A DNA stretch of 64,000 bases from Bacteroidaceae bacterium (GTDB taxonomy: Bacteria > Bacteroidota > Bacteroidia > Bacteroidales > Bacteroidaceae). The stretch is taken from contig JAFXQT010000050.1 in the NCBI GenBank assembly GCA_017526905.1, forward strand, positions 1-64,000, read 5' to 3'. The notes under the pieces were generated by a model, which did not search any database, was not told the DNA's origin, and saw only the letters and a list, made by a program, of their open reading frames with translations. Below, piece after piece: positions 34,810-43,550 of the stretch; the first letter of the stretch is position 1, and each line of letters starts with the position of its first letter. The translations under genes and the position numbers were made by a program.

Positions 34810-35691
34810 GTGGAAGGCGACAAGGAGTGGATAGGAACGACGTATGGTAACGGATGGATGCACCGGCATCTCATCCTTTTGCTGCGTTATATAGATGTAC
34901 GTGTGCTCTACGTCTTCAGCTATCTCTTTGTCATTCCCGTCTGCCTGGTGTTGAACGCCAGCAGAAAGACGGCATATCACTACTTTCACAGAATACTTGG
35001 AATGGGCAAGTGCCGCTCGGCTTGGCTTACATACGTGAATCATTGTAGGTTTGCCGAGGTGGTCATCGACAAGTTCGCCATGTATGCCGGTCGTCGGTTC
35101 AAGGTTGACGTGGATGGCTTGGAACACTTTAATGCTTTAGCCGCCGGCGAAGAGGGCTTCATCCATCTGAGTTCGCACATCGGCAACTATGAGATAGCCG
35201 GATACACGCTTTGCTCAGAGAAGAAGACCATCAATCCAGTAGTGTATGCCGGCGAGAAAGCATCCGTGATGGCCAATCGCAACAATATGTTCCTAAAGAC
35301 CAACATCCGTATGATTCTCATGCGCGCCGACATGGGCCATCTGTTCGAAATAGACCGTGCATTGTCGGAGGGGGAGATAGTCAGTTTCCCGACCGACAGG
35401 TCAAATGGCTCGTCCAAGGTCATTGAGCACACTTTTTTAGGCAGAACGGCTTGCTTTCCACAAGGTCCTTTCAGCGTGGCCACCATGCGTGGGCTCAATG
35501 TGCTAGCGGTCAATGTCATGAAAGAGCGATGGACAAGCTATCACATCTATGTCACACCGTTGGACTATGACCGCTCCTTGCCCCGGAAACAGCAGATAGC
35601 CCAGTTGGCCGATGCATACGTCAACGAACTTGAATTGCGCGTTAAGCAGTATCCCACTCAATGGTATAACTTCTTTGAATTTTGGAAATGA
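34810..35691 (+). CDS. LpxL/HtrB-type lipid acyltransferase
   Basis: 293-aa acyltransferase of the lysophospholipid/lipid A (LpxL) superfamily, inner-membrane associated. The catalytic HxxxxE appears as SSHIGNYEIAG near residue 121, with FPTDRSNGSSK and FLGRTACFPQGPFSVATMRG as the other conserved blocks. An N-terminal hydrophobic segment (VLYVFSYLFVIPVCLVLN) anchors it. It starts with GTG directly after the ACP stop codon. A likely role is moving the ACP-bound polyene to a lipid head group. Confidence 0.85.
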   Translation: MEGDKEWIGTTYGNGWMHRHLILLLRYIDVRVLYVFSYLFVIPVCLVLNASRKTAYHYFHRILGMGKCRSAWLTYVNHCRFAEVVIDKFAMYAGRRFKVDVDGLEHFNALAAGEEGFIHLSSHIGNYEIAGYTLCSEKKTINPVVYAGEKASVMANRNNMFLKTNIRMILMRADMGHLFEIDRALSEGEIVSFPTDRSNGSSKVIEHTFLGRTACFPQGPFSVATMRGLNVLAVNVMKERWTSYHIYVTPLDYDRSLPRKQQIAQLADAYVNELELRVKQYPTQWYNFFEFWK

Positions 35692-36155
35692 TGGATGTCA
35701 CCGACATTAGCGAAGCCTTTTTGCGCAGTATAGATGTTCATAACATCCTGCCTCAGCAGGAGCCTTTCGTCATGATAGGCGCGCTGACTCATTTTGAGAT
35801 GAATACTACAACCACCGAAACCGAGATAAAGGCGACGAATATCTTTGTGGATCATGGAAAGTTCTCAGCCTCCGGCGTGATGGAGAACATCGCTCAGACT
35901 TGTGCTGCGCGTGAGGGCTTCTATAATAAGTACATCCTGCATAAGGACGTGCAGATGGGCTACATCGGAGCAATCCGCGATTGCCAGATACAGACCCTCC
36001 CTCCTGTGGGCGCAACCATCACCACGCGGATCGATATCCTTGAAGAGGTGTTCGGCATGACTTTGGCCCGTGCCATGGTGACCTACATGCAAGGCGATGA
36101 CAGGGTAGTGGTGGCCACGGCAGAAATGAAGCTGGCCGTCAGGGAGAACGGATGA
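35688..36155 (+). CDS. hotdog-fold 3-hydroxyacyl-ACP dehydratase (ApeP-like)
   Basis: 155-aa single hotdog protein. ILPQQEPFVMIGALTHFEMN and GKFSASGVMENIAQTCAARE match the ApeP-like dehydratase family, which works with a second hotdog partner to make the double bond in aryl polyene synthesis. The ATG overlaps the previous stop codon (ATGA). In the window the partner could be the FabZ-like protein at 42371. Confidence 0.8.
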   Translation: MMDVTDISEAFLRSIDVHNILPQQEPFVMIGALTHFEMNTTTTETEIKATNIFVDHGKFSASGVMENIAQTCAAREGFYNKYILHKDVQMGYIGAIRDCQIQTLPPVGATITTRIDILEEVFGMTLARAMVTYMQGDDRVVVATAEMKLAVRENG

Positions 36156-36192
36156 GGCAGGATGGTCGGAACCCAAGAAAAAGATAACAATT

Positions 36193-36627
36193 ATGTTGAC
36201 TGTAGAAAAAGCGTTTGACATAAGATTCAGCGAAATAGACATGATGCAGGTGGTGTGGCATGGCACATATCCCGTGTATTTGGAGGATGCCCGTGAAGCT
36301 TTCGGCAACAGGTATGGGCTGTCCTATCAGCGCTACATGGTAGAGAGCACGTTCGCACCTATCGTGGAGATGAAACTGAACTACAAACGTCCTTTGAAGT
36401 ATGGCATGAAGCCAATCGTAAAGATTACCTATCATCCGACAGAGAGCGCGAAGATTGTTTTCGACTACGAGATACGCGACAGCCTGACAGGCGAGGTATG
36501 CCTGACGGCTCACACTGTTCAGGTGTTCATGGACAAGCAGTACCAACTGCTTTGGGAGAATCCGCCCTTCTATGAAGCGTGGAAGCAGAAAATGGTTGAA
36601 CTTTACCCGGAATCAATGGCTGACTAA
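36193..36627 (+). CDS. acyl-CoA/ACP thioesterase (4HBT family)
   Basis: 144-aa hotdog thioesterase. The signature IRFSEIDMMQVVWHGTYPVY with catalytic Asp and the downstream LEDAREAFGNRYGL place it in the 4-hydroxybenzoyl-CoA thioesterase/YbgC family. In aryl polyene clusters the corresponding thioesterase may edit stalled chains. The stop codon comes one base before the start of the next KS gene. Confidence 0.87.
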   Translation: MLTVEKAFDIRFSEIDMMQVVWHGTYPVYLEDAREAFGNRYGLSYQRYMVESTFAPIVEMKLNYKRPLKYGMKPIVKITYHPTESAKIVFDYEIRDSLTGEVCLTAHTVQVFMDKQYQLLWENPPFYEAWKQKMVELYPESMAD

Positions 36628-36628
36628 G

Positions 36629-38359
36629 ATGTATTTCCTTGCTGACAATATCATCTCTCCACTCGGGAACACGACCGAACTGAACTACCAGGCTGTTGCA
36701 GCCGGGCGTTCAGCGCTGCGGCATTATCCGGCAGCGGATGCCGCTGTGCCTGGCGCATGTCCTGCCGGAGCCTTCCCTGAGGAAAGCGTCAGCTTGGAGC
36801 CTTATGTGGCGGCACGGTTCTCTGCTGGGCAACTTCATGACATCGAGATAAACGGTTTGACGCGCTTTGAAGCCCTTGCTGTACAATCTGCCCGGCAAGC
36901 CATTGATCAGGCGGGTATAGATGTGTCGGCGCCGAACGTCGTGTTTATTCTCAGTACGACGAAGGCCAACATTGACAGCCTCCGCACCGGCGAAGAGTCC
37001 GACGAGGCTTTCATCCCAAGTGCAGCTGCCGAACATATCGCGAAGTATTTAGGTTTTACGACCAAGCCCTTGGTGGTGTGCAATGCTTGCATCTCAGGTG
37101 TGGCAGCCATTATCACAGCAAAACGCCTGCTCGACGCGGGCTTCTTTGACCAAGCTGTTGTTTGCGGTGCCGATGTGCTCGGCCGGTTCTTCCTGTCCGG
37201 CTTCCAGTCGCTCAAGGCTCTTTCGCCTGACGAATGCCGGCCTTTTGATATCGAACGCATCGGCCTGAACCTGGGCGAAGCGGCTGCCACAATCGTGTTC
37301 TCTACATCACGTTCAAGGTTTAGGGTTGAGGACGGCGCCATCCGCAATGATGCGTTTCATATCAGTTCGCCTTCAAAGAATGGAGAAGGGGCTTACCTCG
37401 CCCTGCAGGCAATCCATGAAGCGACATTCCATGACGATCTGAGCTTCATCAATGCCCATGGTACAGCCACCATGTTCAACGATCAAATGGAAGCTGTTGC
37501 CATATCGCGTGCCGGATTGAGCGATGTTCCAGTGAATGGTTTGAAGGGCTTTTTCGGGCACACAATGGGTGCTGCAGGCATCCTGGAGACCATCATGTCG
37601 AAAGAGGCTCTCCTCCACGGCCAGATACTGGCTACCCGTGGCTTCGAGGAGACGGGAACATCGGTCACCTTGAACTTGGCAAATGTCAACAGGGCTGCTT
37701 CAAAGAAACGCTTCATTAAGATGATCTCAGGCTTCGGAGGCGGCAATGCAGCGGTCCTCGTCCACAGCGAAAACAGGGATTGCATTTCCTCTGCCAAGAT
37801 TGACCATAACGAATGTGCCATCAACACGCATCACCATATCATCTTAGATAGCCGTTCGGTAAAACTCGACCAGGAACCGATTGCTTGCCATGAATGTGGG
37901 CGTAACCTTTTGGTAGAGCTCTATAAAAAGTATATCAGCGACTATCCCAAGTTCTATAAGATGGATCCCCTGTGCCGTCTCGGCCTTGTCGCTTCGGACC
38001 TGCTGCTTCAAGCAGTGTCAGACATACCCCAGGCAGTCATCCTATTCAACCACTCATCGTCCTCACAGGCTGACCGAAGTTTCTGGGCCACGGTTAGCGA
38101 CCCCGACGAGTCGTTCCCCAGTCCCGCTCATTTCGTCTATACACTCCCCAATATCGTCACGGGCGAGATTGCCATGCGTCACGGCATTCATGGCGAAACA
38201 TCTTTCTACATACTGCCAGACCGCGACGAAGGTTTCATCAACAAGATTGTCAATTCCATCTGCAGGGAAAAGGACTTTGTGAATGCCCTCGTAGGTTGGA
38301 TTGACTATCCTGACGACGAACACTATCTTGCCGACCTGCGTTTTATACGCAAGGCGTAA
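36629..38359 (+). CDS. beta-ketoacyl synthase with extra C-terminal KS-like half domain
   Basis: 576-aa protein. Residues 1-390 form a complete KS with Cys in CNACISGVAAI (about 154), His in NAHGTATMFND and His in GFFGHTMGAAGI. A second segment of about 185 residues follows (LVELYKKYISDYPKFYKMDP, FVYTLPNIVTGEIAMRHGIH, GETSFYIL), resembling the N-terminal part of another KS but stopping near where the nucleophile would be, with no Cys-His-His set. The ATG at 36629 (MYFLADNIISPLG) is chosen; the open frame upstream overlaps the thioesterase. Cf. ApeR/ApeC-type enzymes. Confidence 0.85.
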   Translation: MYFLADNIISPLGNTTELNYQAVAAGRSALRHYPAADAAVPGACPAGAFPEESVSLEPYVAARFSAGQLHDIEINGLTRFEALAVQSARQAIDQAGIDVSAPNVVFILSTTKANIDSLRTGEESDEAFIPSAAAEHIAKYLGFTTKPLVVCNACISGVAAIITAKRLLDAGFFDQAVVCGADVLGRFFLSGFQSLKALSPDECRPFDIERIGLNLGEAAATIVFSTSRSRFRVEDGAIRNDAFHISSPSKNGEGAYLALQAIHEATFHDDLSFINAHGTATMFNDQMEAVAISRAGLSDVPVNGLKGFFGHTMGAAGILETIMSKEALLHGQILATRGFEETGTSVTLNLANVNRAASKKRFIKMISGFGGGNAAVLVHSENRDCISSAKIDHNECAINTHHHIILDSRSVKLDQEPIACHECGRNLLVELYKKYISDYPKFYKMDPLCRLGLVASDLLLQAVSDIPQAVILFNHSSSSQADRSFWATVSDPDESFPSPAHFVYTLPNIVTGEIAMRHGIHGETSFYILPDRDEGFINKIVNSICREKDFVNALVGWIDYPDDEHYLADLRFIRKA

Positions 38360-38397
38360 TCAATAGTAAACAGAAACATAATCAATACATTAAAGCA

Positions 38398-38655
38398 ATG
38401 GAAGAATTAATCAAGGAAATTAAGAAAAACATTATTGAAGTACTCAATCTTGAAGACCTGACGCCCGAAGACATCGAGAACGATGCTCCTTTGTTCGGCG
38501 AGGGCCTCGGCCTTGACAGCATCGATGCGCTGGAACTCATTGTCATGATGGAAAAGGAGTATGGCATCAAGCTCAAGAATCCTGCTGAAGGCAAGGAAAT
38601 CTTCAAGAGTATCAATGTGATGGCACAGTATATCAGCGACCATCGCACTAAATAA
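38398..38655 (+). CDS. acyl carrier protein 2
   Basis: 85-aa ACP. The phosphopantetheine Ser is residue 41 in GLGLDSIDALELIV. The GLGLDSID motif with the preceding APLFGEG is typical of ACPs in aryl polyene and type II PKS clusters. Between two KS genes, 38 bp after one and 34 bp before the other. Confidence 0.93.
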   Translation: MEELIKEIKKNIIEVLNLEDLTPEDIENDAPLFGEGLGLDSIDALELIVMMEKEYGIKLKNPAEGKEIFKSINVMAQYISDHRTK

Positions 38656-38689
38656 ATCGTGTAGTCACTAACGTCAAATTGTACTTTAC

Positions 38690-40939
38690 ATGGGAGAACC
38701 AATCCTGGTTACAGGAATGGGCATCGTGTCGGCCATAGGCCTCGACTGTGCCGAAACGCTTCAATCGCTCCAAGCTGGCAAGACCGGTATCGGAGCACTG
38801 CGCTATCTTAAGACCATACATCAAGAGTTTCCCGTTGGAGAGGTTCAGCTATCTACAGATGAGATGGCCCGGCGTTTGAACATCCCAGACGGTCAACCCA
38901 GGACGAGGACCTCCTTGATGGGCATGATGGCGCTCGACCAGGCTTTGCGACACGCTCAGCTCTCAGATGCCGACAGGAGCAAGGCTATTTTCGTTTCCGG
39001 CACGACAGTCGGAGGCATGGACATGAGCGAACAGTTCTACATGGACTTCCTCCACAACGACCTCCACAACGATTATATCTCACAACACGATTGCGGCGCC
39101 TGCACCGAGAGTATAGCCGACCACTTTGGCCCCTTTGCCTCCGTCTCCACCCTGTCCACGGCCTGTTCTTCTGCCGCCAATGCCATCATCAATGGTGCCA
39201 ATGCCATCCGCGAAGGCTCCTGTGAGATTGCTGTGGTAGGTGGTAGTGAGTGTTTGACCAAGATACATCTCAATGGCTTCAACTCACTTATGATTCTCGA
39301 CCAAGAGCAGTGCCGCCCGTTCGATGAGACGCGTGCTGGTCTGAATCTGGGTGAGGGTGCAGCCTTCTTGGTGATTGAGAGTGAGGCATCTGCCTTGCGC
39401 CGTGGCGTATCTCCCATCGCAGTCCTCGAAGGCTATGGCAACGCGTGCGATGCCTATCATCAGACAGCATCATCTCCCGATGGAGAAGGAGCATTTCTCT
39501 CAATGAAACAGGCTTTGGCTGATGCAGGATTGACACCCGCAGATATTGACTATGTGAATGCCCACGGCACAGGGACGCTCAACAACGATGTAAGTGAGAG
39601 CCAGGCTATGTTCCGTCTGTTCGGTCCGAAAGTTCCCCCTGTCAGCAGTACGAAATCATTTACTGGTCACACCACCAGCGCTTCGGGCAGTATCGAAGCC
39701 GTCATCTGCATCCTGGCACTTCAAGAGCAGTTCCTACCATTAAATCTCGGATGGAAGCATCAAATGCCCGATGGTATCACTCCCGTCACAGACCTGCATC
39801 CTTCACGTCCTCTGAAGCACGTCCTGTGCAACAGTTTCGGTTTCGGCGGAAACGACAGCTCGTTGGTCTTTGGTCTGACAACTGAACAATCCGTTGCAGG
39901 AGGTTCTTCGTCGTTGGCTACAACCAAGTCACCTGTTTCAAAACCCCTCTTCATCACCTCAGCCGCTCAAATATCAATCCAGCGAGGTCTCAGCGAGGAG
40001 TGGATGGACTCCCCAATCCTCTATGATGAACCATATGTCCGTTCCCTCGATATCGATTATAAGCAGTGGTTGTCTCCAGCAGAGTCGCGTCGAATGGGAA
40101 AACTGTTGAAGCGTGCATTGGTCACGTCGCTTTCGGCTATGCAGCAGAGTGGAGTTGAGCACCCAGATGCTGTTATTACCGGCACCGGACTCGGTTGCAT
40201 GGAAAACACGGAAATTATGCTGATGCATCTTTGGGCAGAAGGTGAGCAGAACTGCAAGCCTACACCTTTCATGCAATCTACGCACAACACCATCAGTTCG
40301 CTTGTGAGCATACACACGCACAGTCATGGTTATAATGCGACTTATGCCCACAAGGGAGCTTCGTTTGACTGTGCTCTCGAAGATGCATGGTTACAGATGC
40401 AGCTTGGTCGAATAAATGTCGTCCTTGTCGGTGGACAGGATGAGATGACTCCCAATTACTTTGGCATGCTCTGCAAAACCGGTGCCCTTGGCAATCCCTC
40501 TCAAATTGCAGGTGAAACAGCCGTCAGCTTGATGTTGAGTGCCGATTCTACACCCGACGCTATGTGCAAACTGACCTACTTCAAGCGTTGCTATTGCCCC
40601 ACACCAGACGTATTGTCGCACATAGCAGCAGAGATTGGTGATGTGGATGCCGTGATGACCAGCGTGTCGGGCTCTACGGCCTTGTCATCGGAATCGCTTC
40701 TGGAAGCATCGCGACTCTTCCCCGATACCCCATTGATGCAGTTCAAGAACATCTTTGGCGAGAGCTTTACGGCCTATGGCTTAGGGGTTTATGCCACAGC
40801 TAACATCCTTCAGAAGCAACGGTACCCCGAGACTATGTTAATCCCCGGTTTCAGGCATCCATCTGAATGCAGGCGCATATTAGTGCTCAACCAAGTTGAT
40901 GGCAAGGACTACACCTTCACACTTTTAGAATCATTATAG
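38690..40939 (+). CDS. KS - chain-length-factor-like fusion
   Basis: 749-aa protein. The first 400 residues form an active KS with Cys in STACSSAANAI (about 161), His in NAHGTGTLNND and His in SFTGHTTSASG. The second 330 residues form a KS-like fold without nucleophile: where ACAS is expected the sequence reads AHKGASFDCALEDAW, followed by VVLVGGQDEMTPNYFGML. This is what a chain-length factor looks like, so KS and CLF are fused in one chain instead of two subunits as in ApeO/ApeC. It probably sets polyene length. Confidence 0.85.
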   Translation: MGEPILVTGMGIVSAIGLDCAETLQSLQAGKTGIGALRYLKTIHQEFPVGEVQLSTDEMARRLNIPDGQPRTRTSLMGMMALDQALRHAQLSDADRSKAIFVSGTTVGGMDMSEQFYMDFLHNDLHNDYISQHDCGACTESIADHFGPFASVSTLSTACSSAANAIINGANAIREGSCEIAVVGGSECLTKIHLNGFNSLMILDQEQCRPFDETRAGLNLGEGAAFLVIESEASALRRGVSPIAVLEGYGNACDAYHQTASSPDGEGAFLSMKQALADAGLTPADIDYVNAHGTGTLNNDVSESQAMFRLFGPKVPPVSSTKSFTGHTTSASGSIEAVICILALQEQFLPLNLGWKHQMPDGITPVTDLHPSRPLKHVLCNSFGFGGNDSSLVFGLTTEQSVAGGSSSLATTKSPVSKPLFITSAAQISIQRGLSEEWMDSPILYDEPYVRSLDIDYKQWLSPAESRRMGKLLKRALVTSLSAMQQSGVEHPDAVITGTGLGCMENTEIMLMHLWAEGEQNCKPTPFMQSTHNTISSLVSIHTHSHGYNATYAHKGASFDCALEDAWLQMQLGRINVVLVGGQDEMTPNYFGMLCKTGALGNPSQIAGETAVSLMLSADSTPDAMCKLTYFKRCYCPTPDVLSHIAAEIGDVDAVMTSVSGSTALSSESLLEASRLFPDTPLMQFKNIFGESFTAYGLGVYATANILQKQRYPETMLIPGFRHPSECRRILVLNQVDGKDYTFTLLESL

Positions 40940-40942
40940 CGT

Positions 40943-41296
40943 ATGTGGCAGCTACTACTTTTAGCCGTTTTGCAAAGCGTATTGCTCTGTTCGGGACAGG
41001 TCTTTTTGAAATTTGCCCTCAACGCGATGGGCAAGCCGGAATGGACTTGGAGTTTTGTGACTGCCCAGCTTACCAACTGGTGGTTCTTAGCCACCGGAGT
41101 GTCACTCATCTCGTGCTCCATCCTATGGATGTATATCCTCAAGAAATATCCGTTCAGCATGGCTTATCCCCTTGCCAGCATGAGTTATGTCTTTGGTATG
41201 TTGGCTGCCATCTTCATCTTCCACGAAGAAGTGCCTCCTACACGTTGGTTGGGGGTTGTGCTCATCATGGGAGGTTGCTATTTCATCGCTAAATAG
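40943..41296 (+). CDS. small EamA/SMR-like membrane protein
   Basis: 117-aa protein with four membrane segments (LLLLAVLQSVLLCSGQVFL, WWFLATGVSLISCSILWMYI, AYPLASMSYVFGMLAAIFIF, WLGVVLIMGGCYFIAK). It resembles ArnE/ArnF-type half-EamA flippase subunits. It starts 3 bp after the KS-CLF stop codon. It may flip a lipid-linked intermediate or a glycosyl carrier, in line with the GT2 downstream. Confidence 0.8.
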   Translation: MWQLLLLAVLQSVLLCSGQVFLKFALNAMGKPEWTWSFVTAQLTNWWFLATGVSLISCSILWMYILKKYPFSMAYPLASMSYVFGMLAAIFIFHEEVPPTRWLGVVLIMGGCYFIAK

Positions 41297-41305
41297 GACA
41301 TAAAT

Positions 41306-41944
41306 ATGAGAAAACTTCTGGCTTATATATTTCTCTGGTTGCCTGCAACACTGACTTTCACACTGGCTCAGAATGCGGTGTCAAAGAGTGAGCAAGAACG
41401 CATTATCAACGAGATAAACACTTCGGCTCAGTCCATCCGTACATTACAGTGTAAGTTTGAGCAGACAAAAGAGTTGAGCATCATGGACGACAAAATGGTG
41501 TCCAAAGGCACCATGGCATTCGCCCGTCCCGGCAAGCTTTCTTGGCACTACACGTCGCCCTACGATTACAACTTCATCATTGCCGATGACAAAGTGCACA
41601 TAAGCAAGGGTAAGAGCCGCAACAGCATCGACCTGAAGAGCAGTCAGACTTTTCAAAGCATTGCCAAGATGATTGCTGGCAGTATCACAGGTAAGTGTCT
41701 GACGCAGGCACAGGATTTCGATGTCAAGATACTCGCCAACGAGCATGTGTATGTGGCACATCTCACGCCCAAGGACAAGCACTTGAAGAAGATGTTTACA
41801 ACTATACGGCTTACGTTTAACCGGGCGAGCCGCACGATGGACAGCGTCGAGATGACAGAAGCCAATGGCGATGCCACATCGATCGTATTCAAAGACGTAA
41901 AACAAAACCAGCCTCTCGGTGCGAATGTATTTAATCTGGATTAG
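41306..41944 (+). CDS. LolA-like periplasmic lipid carrier
   Basis: 212-aa exported protein: signal peptide ending TLA, then KCKFEQTKEL, KGTMAFARPGKLSWHYTSPY and FILADD-like strands typical of LolA/LptA-like carriers (ApeL type in aryl polyene clusters). Proposed to ferry the hydrophobic polyene lipid from the inner-membrane MMPL exporter to the outer membrane. The 3' end overlaps the next gene by about 20 nt. Confidence 0.85.
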   Translation: MRKLLAYIFLWLPATLTFTLAQNAVSKSEQERIINEINTSAQSIRTLQCKFEQTKELSIMDDKMVSKGTMAFARPGKLSWHYTSPYDYNFIIADDKVHISKGKSRNSIDLKSSQTFQSIAKMIAGSITGKCLTQAQDFDVKILANEHVYVAHLTPKDKHLKKMFTTIRLTFNRASRTMDSVEMTEANGDATSIVFKDVKQNQPLGANVFNLD

Positions 41945-42359
41945 TCTCTTGCTGCTTTTGACTGTCTTTCCGGCCAGTGCACAAAACAGCTATCCTCTTC
42001 TGCTTTCAGGAGGGGACCGGGCTTCATGGAATTTCACATTGGAACGAGGTTCGATGATGATTACAGGCATCTGTCTGGCACGTCGGACCGAGGATGGTGT
42101 CAAGGGAGCTGTCGTCAACGAGTTTGGCGTTCATTTCTTTGATTTTGTATGTCGCAACAATAAAGTCAAAGTCAGCAATGTATTCCCGCACATGAACAAG
42201 TGGTATATCCGGCGCGTGCTCCGTAACGATTTGCGTTTGCTGACAGCCAACTCGGCACTTAAGCCCGGTCGCCGTCTGCTCACAGCCAGCCAACCGGATT
42301 CACTTTCGCTGCACAACAAAAAATATGGTATCACCTATCGTTTCGAACGCTTGCAATAA
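41925..42359 (+). CDS. hypothetical exported protein after LolA
   Basis: 144-aa exported protein with signal peptide MYLIWISLLLLLTVFPASAQ. Mature strands (YPLLLSGGDRASWNFTLERG, GVHFFDFVCRNNKVKVSNVF) suggest a small beta-rich periplasmic or outer-membrane protein. E. coli-type aryl polyene clusters have a DUF3261 lipoprotein in a similar position, but no family match is claimed and no lipobox is seen. A GTG two codons upstream (41919) is an alternative start. Overlaps lolA. Confidence 0.68.
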   Translation: MYLIWISLLLLLTVFPASAQNSYPLLLSGGDRASWNFTLERGSMMITGICLARRTEDGVKGAVVNEFGVHFFDFVCRNNKVKVSNVFPHMNKWYIRRVLRNDLRLLTANSALKPGRRLLTASQPDSLSLHNKKYGITYRFERLQ

Positions 42360-42370
42360 TCTCAATAGTC

Positions 42371-42748
42371 ATGGTACTACTCAATGATTTTTTCCACATC
42401 ATCTCTTCAACCCAAGATGAAACAACAGGAGTATATCGGATTGCGTTGAATCCCGAGCATTTCATCTTTCAGGCTCATTTTCCCGGCAACCCTATAACCC
42501 CCGGCGTATGCCAGTTGGGCATTGTTGAGGAACTGATGTCGAAGCAGGCTGGTACACGGCTCCGCCTTGCCCACATAGGTAATATCAAATACATGAATAT
42601 CATTTCTCCTGCCGATACGACTGAACTCGAAGTCCGCCTGTCACGCATACAGCAAACGGATCAGGGTTATAGTCTTCAAGCAGTGATGGCCAATGACGGT
42701 CAGACTTTCACCAAGATGTCCATCCAATTAGTTCATAACGCTTCATAA
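42371..42748 (+). CDS. FabZ-like 3-hydroxyacyl-ACP dehydratase
   Basis: 125-aa hotdog dehydratase. AHFPGNPITPGVCQLGIVEE carries the FabZ catalytic His (about 37) and Glu in the standard spacing. The short form resembles ApeI of aryl polyene clusters, which dehydrates together with the ApeP-like partner (here 35688-36155). It is also the only FabZ-motif protein in the window, of interest because lpxC nearby lacks its usual FabZ domain. Confidence 0.85.
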   Translation: MVLLNDFFHIISSTQDETTGVYRIALNPEHFIFQAHFPGNPITPGVCQLGIVEELMSKQAGTRLRLAHIGNIKYMNIISPADTTELEVRLSRIQQTDQGYSLQAVMANDGQTFTKMSIQLVHNAS

Positions 42749-42786
42749 TCATATACTCCACCCGTTACTCTCCATTAAATAGCGCA

Positions 42787-43524
42787 ATGTTCCGTCCCCT
42801 CATCCTCATTCCTACCTATAACAATGCCACTACGATATGTGACATCGTCTGTCGTGCGTCCGTCGTATGCCCAGATGTACTGGTGGTCAACGATGGCAGT
42901 ACTGATGATACGCTAGAGCGTTTACAGAATGTAGAAAAAGATGTTGATTTCGAGTTGCTAAGCTATCAGACCAACCGTGGCAAGGGAGGGGCACTAAAAG
43001 CAGGATTCAAGAGAGCCAAGAACTTGGGCTTTACGCATGTCCTCACCCTGGATGCCGACGGACAGCACTATCCCGAGGATGCCCCTCTGCTTCTCAGCGC
43101 AGGAAAGGATAACCCCGAAACCATCATAGTCGGCAGCCGCACTTTTGGCGACAGGAATATGCCGGGGGGCAATCGCTTCGCCAATAAGTTCAGCAACTTT
43201 TGGTTCACGGTGCAGACGCTGCAGCGCATTCCTGATACCCAAACAGGTTTTCGCCTATACCCCTTGAAAAACATTGGCGGATTACGTGTACTCACCTCCC
43301 GCTACGAAGCCGAACTTGAGCTTCTCGTGTTCAGCTCATGGCGCGGTACAAAGATTATGTCCGTCCCTGTCCGTGTCTATTATCCGCCAGTAGAAGAGCG
43401 CATAAGTCATTTTCATCCCACCAAGGACTTCCTGCGCATTACCCTTCTCAACACCATACTCTGTCTTCTTGCCATAATCTATGGAGCGCCGCGAATGTTA
43501 ATCAACAAATTGATGAATTTCTAA
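42787..43524 (+). CDS. family 2 glycosyltransferase
   Basis: 245-aa GT-A enzyme resembling dolichol-phosphate mannosyltransferases. LILIPTYNNATTICDIV at the N-terminus, VVNDGSTDDTLERL, and the metal-binding DADGQHYPED near residue 89; RIPDTQTGFRLYPLK is also typical. No large membrane domain, only a hydrophobic C-terminal segment (ITLLNTILCLLAIIYG). It probably glycosylates a lipid carrier or the polyene head group. Confidence 0.88.
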   Translation: MFRPLILIPTYNNATTICDIVCRASVVCPDVLVVNDGSTDDTLERLQNVEKDVDFELLSYQTNRGKGGALKAGFKRAKNLGFTHVLTLDADGQHYPEDAPLLLSAGKDNPETIIVGSRTFGDRNMPGGNRFANKFSNFWFTVQTLQRIPDTQTGFRLYPLKNIGGLRVLTSRYEAELELLVFSSWRGTKIMSVPVRVYYPPVEERISHFHPTKDFLRITLLNTILCLLAIIYGAPRMLINKLMNF

Positions 43525-43550
43525 CCCTTCACAGGTATAAAATCCCACCT

